Below, piece by piece: positions 15,790 through 25,785 of a DNA stretch of 64,000 nt. Position 1 is the first letter of the stretch. Each line of letters starts with the position of its first letter. Where the stretch lies: contig JACKGY010000007.1 in NCBI GenBank assembly GCA_020639295.1, positions 367,287 to 431,286 on the forward strand, written 5' to 3'. The position numbers and the translations under genes were made by a program. The stretch is from Planctomycetota bacterium (GTDB lineage Bacteria > Planctomycetota > GCA-002687715 > DRQF01). Below the pieces are notes generated by a model, which saw nothing but the letters and a program-made list of their open reading frames with translations, was not told the origin of the DNA and made no database searches.

Positions 15790-15795
15790 TAGAAT
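15790..15795 (+). promoter_or_regulatory. -10 element TAGAAT of the formate dehydrogenase operon
   Basis: TAGAAT lies 30 bases before the beta-subunit ATG, which has its own CCGGAGGA ribosome site. The predicted leader is short, about 23 bases. Confidence 0.4.
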
Positions 15796-15825
15796 CGCCG
15801 GAACGACCGCGATCCCCGGAGGACG

Positions 15826-17487
15826 ATGGCCTTGGCGACCGACGACCAGATCCTGGCCCGCTATCGCGACGCGGAAGCGCCGCTCCTGCCGCTCCTCCAC
15901 GCCTTCCACGAGCGCGACCACTGCCTGACCTCTTCGGCCCTGCGTGCCGTGGCGACGGCGCTGCGCATCCCGCTCGCCGATCTCTGGGGCACGGTCAGCT
16001 TCTACCACCACTTCGCGCGCGAAGGTGAGACCCGGAGCGCGCCTCGGATCTGCACCGGTCCGATCTGCTCGCTGCGTGGCGCCCACGAGAGGGTCGCGGC
16101 CATGGCCGGCGAGGGAGCCACCGCCATGCCCTGCTCCGGTCGCTGCGATCAGCCGATCCCGGCCCTGGTCGGCGACCGCAGCATGACCTTCGCCGGCAGC
16201 CGGCTCGTCCCCGCGCCGCGATCGCCGCTTCCCGCGCCCAATCCCGGCGGTCTCGAGGAATGCGTCTTCGCCGGCATCCGCGCTCCGGACCGCGGCACGA
16301 TGGCCGGCTATCTGGCGAGCGGCGGGGGCCGCGGGCTGGAACGGGCGCGCGGGCTGGAGCCCGCGGCCCTGCTCGACGAGCTCGAGGCCGCCGGGCTGGC
16401 CGGCCGCGGCGGCGCCGGTTTCCCGACCGCGCGCAAGTGGCGCGCGGTCCGGGAGGCGGCGGGCGAGGCCAAGGTCGTGGTCTGCAACGCCGACGAGGGC
16501 GAACCGGGCTGCTTCAAGGACCGCGCCCTGATGGATCACGATCCCCTCGCCCTGATCGAGGGCATGGCGATCGCGGCCCTGGCGACCGGCGCCACCCTGG
16601 GCTTCATCTACTTGCGCTACGAGTACCCCGAGACCCTGGACGTCCTCGATCGCGCGCTGACCGAGGCTCGCGCGGCCGGGATGATCGGCGGCGCCTTCGA
16701 GATCCACCTCCGGCGCGGCGCGGGCGCCTACATCTGCGGCGAGGAGACCTCGCTGCTCAACAGCCTCGAGGGCAAGCATCCCTTCCCGCGCAATCGTCCG
16801 CCCTTCCCGGTCACCCACGGCTACCGCGATCGCCCGACCGCGGTCAACAACGTCGAGACCCTGTGCAGCGTGGCGCCGATCCTCGCCCGGGGCGCCGCCT
16901 GGTACCGCGGCCTCGGCCTCGGCGGTCAGGCCGGGACCAAGGTGATCAGCCTCTCGGGCGACGTGCTGCGCCCGGGCAACTACGAGGTGCCGCTCGGCTT
17001 CCCGCTCGCGCGGCTGATCCACGACTGGGCCGGCGGCCTGCCCGCCGGTCGGACGCTCCAGGCCGTCACCATGGCCGGCCTCTCCGGTGGTTTCCTCGGC
17101 GCCGAGGACGTCGCCGAGGTCACGCTGGACGAACCCTCGATCCGCGCCCGCGGCTCCTTCCTGGGCGCCGGTGGCATCATGGTCTTCGATTCGTCCCGCG
17201 ACATGGTCGCCGTGGCCCGCGAGGCGATGGCCTTCTTCGCCCATGAATCCTGCGGCAAGTGCTTCCCCTGCCGGATCGGCAGCCAGCGCCTGACCGAGCG
17301 GCTCGGCTTCGAGTCGGGGCCGACCGATCAGGTCGAGTGGCGGCGGGAGATCGACGAGATCGCCCGGACGATGAAAGCCACCAGCGCCTGCGGCCTCGGC
17401 ATCGCGGCGCCGCTGGTGGCGGAGAGCCTGATCCGCCTGTTCCCGGGGGCGGTGACCGAGAAGTTCCAGGAGAGGGAGGCCCGATGA
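15826..17487 (+). CDS. NAD-linked formate dehydrogenase beta subunit (NuoE-NuoF fusion)
   Basis: 553 residues in two parts. Residues 1-125 are a NuoE-like thioredoxin fold with a 2Fe-2S site (Cys76, Cys81, Cys103, Cys107). The rest is NuoF-like: NADH/FMN region GLAGRGGAGFPTARKW and CNADEGEPGCFKDR, then GAGAYICGEETSLL, and a 4Fe-4S site at Cys476, Cys479, Cys482 and Cys522. Such subunits pass electrons from formate to NAD+ in soluble formate dehydrogenases; HoxF of hydrogenases has the same build. Its stop overlaps the ATG of the alpha subunit (ATGA), so the two are translationally coupled. A separate FdsG-type subunit is not needed because of the fusion. Confidence 0.9.
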   Translation: MALATDDQILARYRDAEAPLLPLLHAFHERDHCLTSSALRAVATALRIPLADLWGTVSFYHHFAREGETRSAPRICTGPICSLRGAHERVAAMAGEGATAMPCSGRCDQPIPALVGDRSMTFAGSRLVPAPRSPLPAPNPGGLEECVFAGIRAPDRGTMAGYLASGGGRGLERARGLEPAALLDELEAAGLAGRGGAGFPTARKWRAVREAAGEAKVVVCNADEGEPGCFKDRALMDHDPLALIEGMAIAALATGATLGFIYLRYEYPETLDVLDRALTEARAAGMIGGAFEIHLRRGAGAYICGEETSLLNSLEGKHPFPRNRPPFPVTHGYRDRPTAVNNVETLCSVAPILARGAAWYRGLGLGGQAGTKVISLSGDVLRPGNYEVPLGFPLARLIHDWAGGLPAGRTLQAVTMAGLSGGFLGAEDVAEVTLDEPSIRARGSFLGAGGIMVFDSSRDMVAVAREAMAFFAHESCGKCFPCRIGSQRLTERLGFESGPTDQVEWRREIDEIARTMKATSACGLGIAAPLVAESLIRLFPGAVTEKFQEREAR

Positions 17488-20186
17488 GCACGACCGAAGG
17501 TCCGACGATCGAGCTCGACGGCGAGGTGGTCGCCTACGAGCCCGGCGAGACCCTCTACCAGATCGCCACCCGCGCGCGACGCGAGGTTCCCACGCTCTGC
17601 TACGACCCGAGGCTCGAGGCCTTCGGCGGCTGCCGGCTCTGCGTGGTCGAGGTCGAGGGCATCCGCAATCCGGTCGCCTCCTGCACGACGCAGGCGACGC
17701 CGGGCATGAAGGTCCGCAGCTCGACGCCGGCCCTCGAGGGCCACCGGCGGACGATCCTCGAGCTGGTCGCCTCCGAGAACCGCCAGATCGAGGTCGATCC
17801 GCTGAGCGGCCACTCGTCGGGCGAGTTCGCCGCGCTCGCGCGGCGCTACGAACTCCGCCCCGGTCGCTTCGCCGGGCGCAAGTCGGGCGCCAGCCGGCAC
17901 GATGACGACAACCCCTTCATCCTCCGCGACTACGACCAGTGCATCTCCTGCTACCGCTGCGTGCGGGTCTGCGCCGAGCGGGAGGGCGACTACGCGATCA
18001 GCGTGGTCAACCGCGGCTTCGCCACCCAGATCAGCACCGAGTTCGGCGGCCTGCTCAAGGACTCGGCCTGCACTTTCTGCGGCCAGTGCGTCCAGACCTG
18101 TCCGACCGGCGCCCTCGCCGACCGCAAGGCGCTTCGCGCGGTCGACCTGCCGGAGCCGATCGCGAAGACCCGGAGCGTCTGCACCTACTGCGGCGTCGGC
18201 TGCTCGGTCGACATCGTGACCAAGGGCGAGCGCGTCGTCGGCGTGCAGCCGGCGATGGACGGCCCCGCCAACCTCGGCGCGCTCTGCATCAAGGGCCAGT
18301 TCGCCTTCGACTTCGTCCAGCACGACGATCGGCTGAAGACCCCGCTCGTGCGCCGCGACGGCGAGCTGGTGCCGGCGAGCTGGGACGAGGCGCTGGATCG
18401 CGCCGCGGCGGGCTTCCGCGCGGTGGTCGACCAGCACGGTCCGGAGGCCCTCTACGCCATCGCCTCCGGTCGGGCGCCCCACGAGGCCAGCTATGCCCTG
18501 CAGAAGCTGATGCGGGCCGGCTGGGGCCTCAACCACATCGACAACTGCAGCCGTGCCTGACACGCTCCGACCGTCGCCGGTCTGGCGGCAACCCTGGGTC
18601 GCGGCGCGATGTCGAATCCGCTCGCCGACATGGAGAAGCCCGATGTGATCTTCTGCATCGGCACCAACATGACCGAGTGCCACCCGGTGGCGGCGACGCG
18701 GCTGAAGCGCGCCCTCGCCGCGGGCGCGCGCATGATCGTGGCCGATCCGCGGCGCATCCGGCTGGCCGAGATCGCCGACCTCTACCTGCCGATCCGGGTC
18801 GGCAGCGACGTCGCCCTGCTCCTGGCGATGGCGCACGTGATCGAGCGCGAGGGCCTGGTCGACCAGGACTTCGTCGCCGAGCGGACCGAGGGCTTCGCGG
18901 CCTTCCGCGATCACGTCCGGGCCTTCACGCCCGAGTGGGCGGCCGCGATCTGCGGGGTCCCGGCGGCCGACATCGAGCAGGCGGCGATCTGGTACGCCTC
19001 GGCCGAACGCGGCGCGATCTACTACACCCTCGGCATCACCGAGCACATCTGCGGCGTCGACAACGTCCAGAGCCTGAGCAACCTGGTGCTGATGACCGGC
19101 CACATCGGCCGCGAGGGCACGGGCATCAACCCGATGCGCGGCCAGAACAACATCCAGGGCGCCGGCGACTGCGGCGCCCTGCCCAACAACTATCCGGGCT
19201 TCCAGCCGGTCGACGACCCGCGCAACCAGGAGAAGTTCTCGAAGCTCTGGGGTCGGGAGATCTCCGCGGAGCGCGGCCCGACCAAGGTGACGGCCCTGGC
19301 CGGCGCCGGCGACCGGTTCCGGGCCTTCCTGATCGCCGGCGAGAACACCGTGGTCTCCGACCCGGATCGGGCCCACTGCGAGCATGCACTGCGGTCGCTC
19401 GACCATCTGGTGGTGATCGACATCTTCCCGACCGAAACGGCGATGCTGGCCGACGTCGTGTTGCCGGCGACCTCCTGGGCCGAGACCGACGGCGTCTGCA
19501 CCAACACCGAACGTCGGGTCCAGCGGCTGCGCGCGGCGGTGCCGCCCATCGGCATGGCGAAGCCCGACTGGTGGATCATCGCCCAGCTCGCCAAACGGCT
19601 CGGCTTCGCGGGCTTCGACTGGACCGGCCCCGACCAGGTCTTCAACGAGCTGTGCTCGGTGTCACCGATCTACGCCGGTCTCGACTGGGACCGCATCGAC
19701 CGGGGCGAGTACCAGTGGCCGGTACCGAGCCGGGACCATCCGGGCACGCCGATCCTGCACGAGGGGAGCTTCCCGCGCGGACGCGGCCTGTTCAAGCAGG
19801 TCACGCTCCGCGACCCCGCCGAGGTGGTCGACGCCGACTACCCCGTCTGGCTCACCACCGGTCGGCGGCTCGAGAGCTATCACACGCGCACGCAGACCGG
19901 GCGAGCCGCCGGCATCGACTATCTCCTGCCCGAGGAGGTCCTCGAGGTCCATCCCGACGACGTCGCGGCCTGGCGACTGGTCGACGGCGAGAAGGCGCGG
20001 ATGTCGAGCCCGCGCGGCTCGGTGACCATCCGGATCAAGGCCACCCGGAGATCTCCGCGCGGCACCGTCTTCTGCAGCTTCAGCTTCGACGACACGCCGG
20101 TGAACCTGCTCACCGGCTCGGGCTACGATCCGATCACCCAGACCGCGGAGCTCAAGGTCTGCCCGGTTCGCATCGAGGCGATCTGA
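17484..20186 (+). CDS. fdhA: Formate dehydrogenase alpha subunit, selenocysteine-containing
   Basis: 900 residues with TGA (18558-18560) read as Sec359. The site HIDNCSRA-U-HAPTVAGL aligns with the Sec site of E. coli FdhF. Upstream: 2Fe-2S domain (Cys39, 50, 53, 67), two 4Fe-4S sets (CISCYRCVRVC from 153; CTFCGQCVQTC from 196), then the molybdopterin-domain cluster CTYCGVGC (233-240) with Cys268. Downstream: the bis-MGD domains (GTNMTECHPVAATRLKRAL; MRGQNNIQGAGDCGALPN) and the C-terminal dinucleotide-binding domain. It oxidises formate to CO2. The His/three-Cys cluster usual between the first two domains is not visible. A terminator follows. Split annotation into two genes would be wrong. 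Confidence 0.93.
18561..18601 (+). promoter_or_regulatory. SECIS element of fdhA
   Basis: Directly after the Sec codon, GTCGCC (18573-18578) pairs with GGCGGC (18584-18589) around the loop GGTCT, 18 bases from the UGA. The loop matches the GGUCU of the E. coli fdhF SECIS. A lower stem CGACC (18568-18572) with GGTCG (18597-18601) can add stability across an asymmetric internal loop. Confidence 0.85.
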
Positions 20187-20232
20187 ACGCGGACCCGGCA
20201 CGGCCAAGGGTCGAATCCTAGGCAAAAAACCT

Positions 20233-20262
20233 ACGAGCGGCTCCGAACCCGGGGCCGCTCGT
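20233..20262 (+). terminator. Terminator of the formate dehydrogenase operon
   Basis: ACGAGCGGC (20233-20241) and GCCGCTCGT (20254-20262) form a perfect 9-bp stem with a 12-base loop, 46 bases after the fdhA stop, followed by CTTCGTT. On the opposite strand the hairpin is followed by a run of six T, so it may act in both directions. Confidence 0.65.
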
Positions 20263-20399
20263 CTTCGTTGGCCCGGGAACGGCGGGCCTCCGGGCCGGCC
20301 TCGCCACCCTTCACGGAATTACCCTGGGAAGTCCAAGGAAGGCTCGCGAGAGCGGGCCGGGATTGCGCAACATCGACCGCGTGCAGGTAGGAAGTACCC

Positions 20400-22100
20400 A
20401 TGTCCCATCGTCATCATTCCCTGGCGCCCTTCATCGCGGCGCTGCTCCTCGTCCTCTCCGCCTGTTCCGGCGGCGGTAACGGCAACGGCAACATGAACCA
20501 GGCCGAGGCCGCCGATCCCGCCGAGGTGGCCATCGGCGAGCGGCTCTTCCTCGAGACCCGCTTCGCCCAGTTCTTCATGGCCAACTCCGGCGGCGACGCG
20601 AACGCCCAGCTCCTGGCCGGCGATCCCGCCCTCGACTTCAGCGAGACCATGGGCGCGCCGCTGCCGGGCCCCTTCGCCAGCGCGAGCATGAACTGCTCGG
20701 CCTGCCACCTCGTCGACCAGCAGCTCGGCATGACGGGCGGCGGCATGCGCACCTACGGCGACTTCGCCCGGCGCAGCCCGATTCCGGCGCGCGCGGACGG
20801 CCAGACCCTGACGCCGCGCAACTCACCGCCCCTGGTCGGCGCCAGCGTCGGCCGCGAGAACGCCTTGATCCTCCACCTCGACGGCGAGTTCGCCGATCCC
20901 GAAGATCTCGTCCGCGCGACCCTGACCGGCCGCAACTACGGCTGGCTGCCGAACGAGGCCGCCCAGGCGATGGCCCAGGTCGCGACGATCATCCGCGCCG
21001 ATGACGGCCAGGGCGACCTGGCGGCGGAGTTCGGTGGCCTGAGCTACGCCACCGTCCTCGACGTCGACAGCGTCGGCCTGCCCGAGGAATTCGATCTGCC
21101 GCTGCAGTACCGCATCGACGTCGACACCGCGACCGATCAGCAGATCCTCGACGCTGTGGCCCGCCTGATCGCGGTGTACATCGGGCAGCTCGAGTTCGCC
21201 GCCGACCAGAACGGCGCCTTCACCGCTTCGCCCTACGACCGCTTCCTGCAGCTGAACGGCCTGCCCACGATGCCCGACCAGGGCGAGAGCCGCGGCGACT
21301 ACGCCGACCGGCTGCTCGGTCTGATCGAGGGCCTGGGCGCGCCGGTCTTCGTGCCCGCGGGCGCGGAGGGTTTCGCCTTCCACGATCAGGACTTCGCCTT
21401 CGGCGCCATGGAGCTGCAGGGTCTGAAACTCTTCCTGACCCGACCGGACCCGCAGGCCATGCAGCAGGGTAGCCTGCCCACCAACGGCATCGGCAACTGC
21501 GTCGCCTGCCATCACGCGCCCGAGTTCAGCGACTTCGGCTTCCACAACGTCGGCATCGCGCAGGAGGACTACGACGCGATCCACGGCGCCCAGGCCTTCG
21601 CGCAGCTGGTCATCCCCGACCTCACCACGCGCGACGCCGACCCCGACCTCTGGCTCCCGGCGAGCGCGGCGCGCCCCAACGGCATGGGCAGCTTCCTGTC
21701 GGTGCCGACACCGCTCGACGCGCAGAGGACCGACCTCGGCATGTGGAACGTCTTCGCCAACGACGTCGTCCCGGCCCCGCAGCAGGCCCTTCGCGACATC
21801 CTGCTGGCGCAGACCGGGCTCGACCCGAACACGACCACCGAGGCCGATCTCCTGCCGCTCACCATCGCCACCTTCAAGACCCCGGGTCTCCGCGACCTCG
21901 GGCACGGCGCGCCCTACATGCACACCGGCCGCTTCGACGATCTGGACGACGTCCTCGCCCACTACGTCGCCTTCTCGGCCCTGGCCCGCAACGGCCAGGT
22001 ACGCAACGCCGATCCGGAGCTCGCGAACATCTTCATCACGCCCACCGAGGCGGTGGCCCTGATCGCCTTCCTGCGCAGCCTGAACGAGGACTACGAGTAG
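20400..22100 (+). CDS. Di-haem cytochrome c peroxidase-like (MauG/CcpA) lipoprotein
   Basis: 566 residues. Lipoprotein signal peptide with LSAC lipobox (lipid Cys22), then a Gly/Asn-rich linker. Two haem-binding CxxCH sites, CSACH (99-103) and CVACH (367-371), match the MauG/cytochrome c peroxidase family that reduces peroxide or oxidises protein partners outside the cytoplasm. Near the C-terminus TFKTPGLRDLGHGAPYMHTG (about 492-511) carries the His/Met region that ligates the high-potential haem in this family. At 566 residues it is longer than classical CcpA (about 330), with insertions between the haem domains. A ribosome site AGGTAGGAAG precedes the ATG. The partner is not evident in the neighbourhood. 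Confidence 0.88.
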   Translation: MSHRHHSLAPFIAALLLVLSACSGGGNGNGNMNQAEAADPAEVAIGERLFLETRFAQFFMANSGGDANAQLLAGDPALDFSETMGAPLPGPFASASMNCSACHLVDQQLGMTGGGMRTYGDFARRSPIPARADGQTLTPRNSPPLVGASVGRENALILHLDGEFADPEDLVRATLTGRNYGWLPNEAAQAMAQVATIIRADDGQGDLAAEFGGLSYATVLDVDSVGLPEEFDLPLQYRIDVDTATDQQILDAVARLIAVYIGQLEFAADQNGAFTASPYDRFLQLNGLPTMPDQGESRGDYADRLLGLIEGLGAPVFVPAGAEGFAFHDQDFAFGAMELQGLKLFLTRPDPQAMQQGSLPTNGIGNCVACHHAPEFSDFGFHNVGIAQEDYDAIHGAQAFAQLVIPDLTTRDADPDLWLPASAARPNGMGSFLSVPTPLDAQRTDLGMWNVFANDVVPAPQQALRDILLAQTGLDPNTTTEADLLPLTIATFKTPGLRDLGHGAPYMHTGRFDDLDDVLAHYVAFSALARNGQVRNADPELANIFITPTEAVALIAFLRSLNEDYE

Positions 22101-22123
22101 CCCCGAGTCATGCCCGCGACCCC

Positions 22124-22149
22124 GGGGCCGGTCCGCGAGGGCCGGCCCC
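22124..22149 (+). terminator. Terminator after the peroxidase gene
   Basis: GGGGCCGG (22124-22131) and CCGGCCCC (22142-22149) pair around a 10-base loop, 23 bases after the stop, followed by TCTTCGT, the same tail found at the formate dehydrogenase terminator. Confidence 0.55.
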
Positions 22150-22169
22150 TCTTCGTCGAGGCCAGCTGC

Positions 22170-22181
22170 TATGATCCCGCC
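22170..22181 (+). promoter_or_regulatory. -10 element TATGAT six bases before the kinase ATG
   Basis: TATGAT at 22170-22175, six bases, then ATG. The expected start site coincides with the start codon and no ribosome site is present, so the mRNA is probably leaderless. Confidence 0.5.
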
Positions 22182-25100
22182 ATGGCAGCCTCCGACGACA
22201 CGAGGGCCGGTGACACGAGCCCGCTGGACCCGACCCGACCGGCCAAGACCCGTCCCTACTCGGGCGGCGGCAGCGACGAGCCCACGCTGCCGGTCGGGGC
22301 CCGGCCCGGCAGCGGTCCCACGACCGATGGCGGCGCGGGGGCGGCGAGCATCCTCGGCCGCAACCTCGTCGGCGACTACCGGCTGCTGCGCGAACTCGGC
22401 CAGGGTGGCCAGGGCGCGGTCTTCCTGGCCGAACACGTCCGCCTCGGCCGCAAGGTCGCCCTCAAGGTCCTCCTGCCCGAGTACCGGCCGAGCCCGCAGG
22501 CGCTACGGCGTTTCCAGCGCGAGGCCGAGGTCGCGGCGCGGCTCGCCCATCCGGGAATCTGCACGGTCTACGAGCTGGGCGAGGACCAGGGCATGCCCTT
22601 CATCGCCATGGAGTTCGTCGCCGGTGAGGCGCTGGATCGCAAGATCAAGGCGGCGCGCGCCGCCGGCCGGAGCAGCTCGCTCGACCTCGGCGGCCAGACC
22701 GCGACCGGGCGCGCGGACGAGGACTCCGGCAAGGGTGAGCTGCGCGGCGGGCTGCGCGGCACGCTCCGTTTCGTCGAGGAGACGGCGCGCGCGCTGCATG
22801 CCGCCCACGAGGCCGGGCTCGTGCACCGCGACATCAAACCGGCCAACGTCATCGCCGCCCAGGACGGCCGCGCGGTGATCCTCGACTTCGGCCTGGCGCG
22901 GGACGATTCGTCGGTCGGCGAGGCCCTCACCCAGAGCGACGCGGTCATGGGCACGCCCGCCTACATGGCGCCCGAACAGGTGCGCGGCGAGCAGCGGGCG
23001 ATCGACCGGCGCAGCGACGTCTATGCGCTCGGCCTGACCCTCTACGAGTGCCTGACCCTGGAACGGCCCTTCCAGGCGCCCACCCGCGACGCCCTCTACC
23101 AGCAGATCCTCGGCCAGGAGCCGCCGCGGCCGCGCCACCGCAACCCGACCCTGCCGCGCGACCTCGAGGTGGTGATCCTCACCGCCCTGGAGAAGAACCC
23201 CGATCGCCGCTACCAGACCGCACTCGACCTGGCCGAGGACCTGCGCCGGGTCCGGCGCCTGGAACCGATCCTCGCCCGCCCGGCCGGGCCGCTCCTCCGC
23301 CTGGGGCGCTGGGTCCAGCGCAATCCCCGGGTTGCCGTCCTCGCCCTCGTGCTGCTGGTCTCGGCCTCGGTGTTCAGCATCGTCCTGACCATCCGCAACC
23401 GCGAACTGCGCGACTCGAACGAGGCGCTGGCGCGGAAGACGGTGGAGGCGACCGGCCAGGCGCGGCTGGCCTCCGAACGCGCCGATGCCCTCGAACGGTC
23501 GAGTCAGGCCCTCGAGAAGGCCGGCTACCAGCGGGCCCTCACGGCGGCGATGCAGGCCTTCGCCAGCCACGACCTCGCCGGCGCGCGCGCGCGCCTGGCC
23601 GAGGCTCCCGAGTCCCAGCGCGGCTGGGAATGGCGACACCTCGACCTCCTCGGCCGCGACCGTGATGCGCTGATCGAGATCCAGGGGCCGAACGTCGCCC
23701 AGGAGCAGGGCGAGCTCCGGCTCATGGCGACCAGCGGTGGCTTCGTGCTCGCTTACGCCGGCGCCGGCAACGTCGAGGACGGCATGGTGTCCTTCGATCC
23801 CTGGCTCGACGGAGTCATCCTGGAGATCCATTGCGGCCAAGACGAGCACCACGTGCTCGGCGACCAGGTCTTCGTGAAGACGGCGACGGGGCTCGAGCGG
23901 CGCGACCTCCTCGGCCGGGAGCCGGACCGCGCGGTCACCATCGCCGACTTCGACGCCGGCGCGAGCGAGTTCCTCGTCGGCGGCGATCGCCTGGCCCTGA
24001 TCTGCCACGATCGGGAACGGGGCACGCGGCTCCTGGTCGTCGATCGACCGGCGCAGATCCTCGAGACCCGCCTGCTGGCGCAGCTGCCGGCCGGTGAGGC
24101 GACGACCAACGCCAGCCTCGCGGCCGACGGCTCGCGGCTCGCGGTCGTCCAGGGCGGTCGCCAGCTCCTGGTCCTGGACACCGATGGCGCGCCGGCGCCG
24201 CGGTCGGTCGCCGCGCCGGCGGGCGAGGAGTTCGGCTGGTGCGGCTTCCTGCCGGATGGCCGGCTCGCCGCCGCCCTCTCGGGGCCCGACGGCTGGCGCC
24301 AGGTGCTCGTGGATCTCGACGACGGCCGACTCCACGAGATCGCGGAGGAGGTCGACGCCGCCCTCGACGCGCGTCGCGGACCGGGCTGGAGCTGCCATGC
24401 CGGCTCGCGCCTCGGGACCCTGGTCCTCGAGCGCCGGGGCCAGGACCCGTTCGAGTTCGCCTTCGCGGGCGTGCCCAGCCTGGGGGTCTACTCGGCCGCG
24501 GAGGATCGGCTGGCGGTGGGCTTCGCGGACGGCTCGATCGAGATCTGGGCGGTGGCGAGTCCGCGCCGCCTGGTCGTCTTCCGCGAACACGTCCAGGAGG
24601 TCCGCGATCTCTGCTGGGACGAGGCCGGCCGCGCCCTGGCCTCGATCGATGCCGGCGGCATGCTCCGGCTGCGCGGCACGACCTGCCGTCGAGAATCGCC
24701 GAGCGCGGGGCCGGTGGTGGCGATCGACCAGGCGCTGGACGAGATGGCGGCGCGGGACCTGACGCTCGGCGACTGGCTGCCGACCGCCTCGCGCGCCATC
24801 ACCAGGACGGCGACGACGGCCCTCGCGGAGCGCCAGTTCCGGGCGCGGCTGTTCGCCCGGGCCCTCCTGCCCGGCCTGGCCGCCACCCGAGACGAGAGCG
24901 ACCTGCTGGTCGCGGCGCGGCTCGCGCCCTTGATCCGCGCCGGCGCGGAGGATCTCCCGGCCGAGCTCTTCGCGACCGACGAGATGGAGGTCGACCTGAC
25001 CGAGACCATGCTCCAGCGATTCCCGTCCTCGGTCGAGAGCGAGTCGATCCTGATCGCGGCAGCCCAGGGGCCGGACGGCTCCGGCCGGTTCCTGCTGTTC

Positions 25101-25721
25101 CGGGAGGGCCAGGAACTGGTTCCGCTCGGCGGTTTCCGCTTCGACTCACGCGGCGGCCACCATCAGCTCGAGACCGGCCTGGGGATCGACCTTCTGCGCC
25201 TCGATCGGGTGGTCGGCTCGGGGACCGGCACGATGCTCGAGTCCAGCGAATGGTGGCTGCTCGGCCGTGACGGCATGAAGCCCGTGCTCGACCATCCGAT
25301 CAGCGCCTACGTCTCCGGCTGGGGCATGCCCTTCGACCGCCACATCGATGCGCGCCTCGAGGCGATCTTCGACCTCGACGGCCTGCCGACGATCACCCTG
25401 GTGCTCCGGGCCGGCTATCAGGCGAACGGGCTGCCCTTCGCCGGGGACGGACCCGAGCTACCCTCCGGCTTCACCGTCCTCGAGGAGCAGGGCCGCGTGA
25501 CTTGGCAGTACGATCCGGTGGCGCTGGAGTTCAGGGAGATGCGCGCCTTCTCGGACTGGCGCCCCGGCGTCGCCGGCCGCCTCTATGGCGAGACCACCGA
25601 GGCCTGGCTCGAGCGCAATGCCGCCGAACTCCAGAGCCTCGCCCGCTGGTCCGAGGGCCGCAGACGGGAATGGTCCCAGGCCGCGGTCGCGGAGTACGAG
25701 CGAATCCTCCGCAAGAGGTAG
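22182..25721 (+). CDS. Transmembrane Ser/Thr protein kinase with propeller-like sensor
   Basis: 1179 residues. Kinase domain at about 66-345 with glycine loop LGQGGQGAVF, HRDIKPAN (215-222), DFG (235-237), and GTPAYMAPEQVRGEQ. A single membrane helix spans about 384-406. After a short coiled coil the outer 750 residues contain WD40/propeller-like blades (AVGFADGSIEIWAVASPRRL, then VRDLCWDEAGRALASIDAGG) and a C-terminal part I do not recognise. The Ser/Thr-rich first 60 residues may be autophosphorylated. No sigma gene is adjacent, unlike the kinase at 11944. The ATG at 22182 was chosen because a -10 box lies just upstream of it; an earlier in-frame ATG at 22110 falls inside the preceding terminator region. 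Confidence 0.88.
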   Translation: MAASDDTRAGDTSPLDPTRPAKTRPYSGGGSDEPTLPVGARPGSGPTTDGGAGAASILGRNLVGDYRLLRELGQGGQGAVFLAEHVRLGRKVALKVLLPEYRPSPQALRRFQREAEVAARLAHPGICTVYELGEDQGMPFIAMEFVAGEALDRKIKAARAAGRSSSLDLGGQTATGRADEDSGKGELRGGLRGTLRFVEETARALHAAHEAGLVHRDIKPANVIAAQDGRAVILDFGLARDDSSVGEALTQSDAVMGTPAYMAPEQVRGEQRAIDRRSDVYALGLTLYECLTLERPFQAPTRDALYQQILGQEPPRPRHRNPTLPRDLEVVILTALEKNPDRRYQTALDLAEDLRRVRRLEPILARPAGPLLRLGRWVQRNPRVAVLALVLLVSASVFSIVLTIRNRELRDSNEALARKTVEATGQARLASERADALERSSQALEKAGYQRALTAAMQAFASHDLAGARARLAEAPESQRGWEWRHLDLLGRDRDALIEIQGPNVAQEQGELRLMATSGGFVLAYAGAGNVEDGMVSFDPWLDGVILEIHCGQDEHHVLGDQVFVKTATGLERRDLLGREPDRAVTIADFDAGASEFLVGGDRLALICHDRERGTRLLVVDRPAQILETRLLAQLPAGEATTNASLAADGSRLAVVQGGRQLLVLDTDGAPAPRSVAAPAGEEFGWCGFLPDGRLAAALSGPDGWRQVLVDLDDGRLHEIAEEVDAALDARRGPGWSCHAGSRLGTLVLERRGQDPFEFAFAGVPSLGVYSAAEDRLAVGFADGSIEIWAVASPRRLVVFREHVQEVRDLCWDEAGRALASIDAGGMLRLRGTTCRRESPSAGPVVAIDQALDEMAARDLTLGDWLPTASRAITRTATTALAERQFRARLFARALLPGLAATRDESDLLVAARLAPLIRAGAEDLPAELFATDEMEVDLTETMLQRFPSSVESESILIAAAQGPDGSGRFLLFREGQELVPLGGFRFDSRGGHHQLETGLGIDLLRLDRVVGSGTGTMLESSEWWLLGRDGMKPVLDHPISAYVSGWGMPFDRHIDARLEAIFDLDGLPTITLVLRAGYQANGLPFAGDGPELPSGFTVLEEQGRVTWQYDPVALEFREMRAFSDWRPGVAGRLYGETTEAWLERNAAELQSLARWSEGRRREWSQAAVAEYERILRKR

Positions 25722-25785
25722 CCGAGCGAAGCGGAGACCGCGCCGGCGACCGACCCGGGGGGGCGTCGGCCACGGCGAGGCGGCG

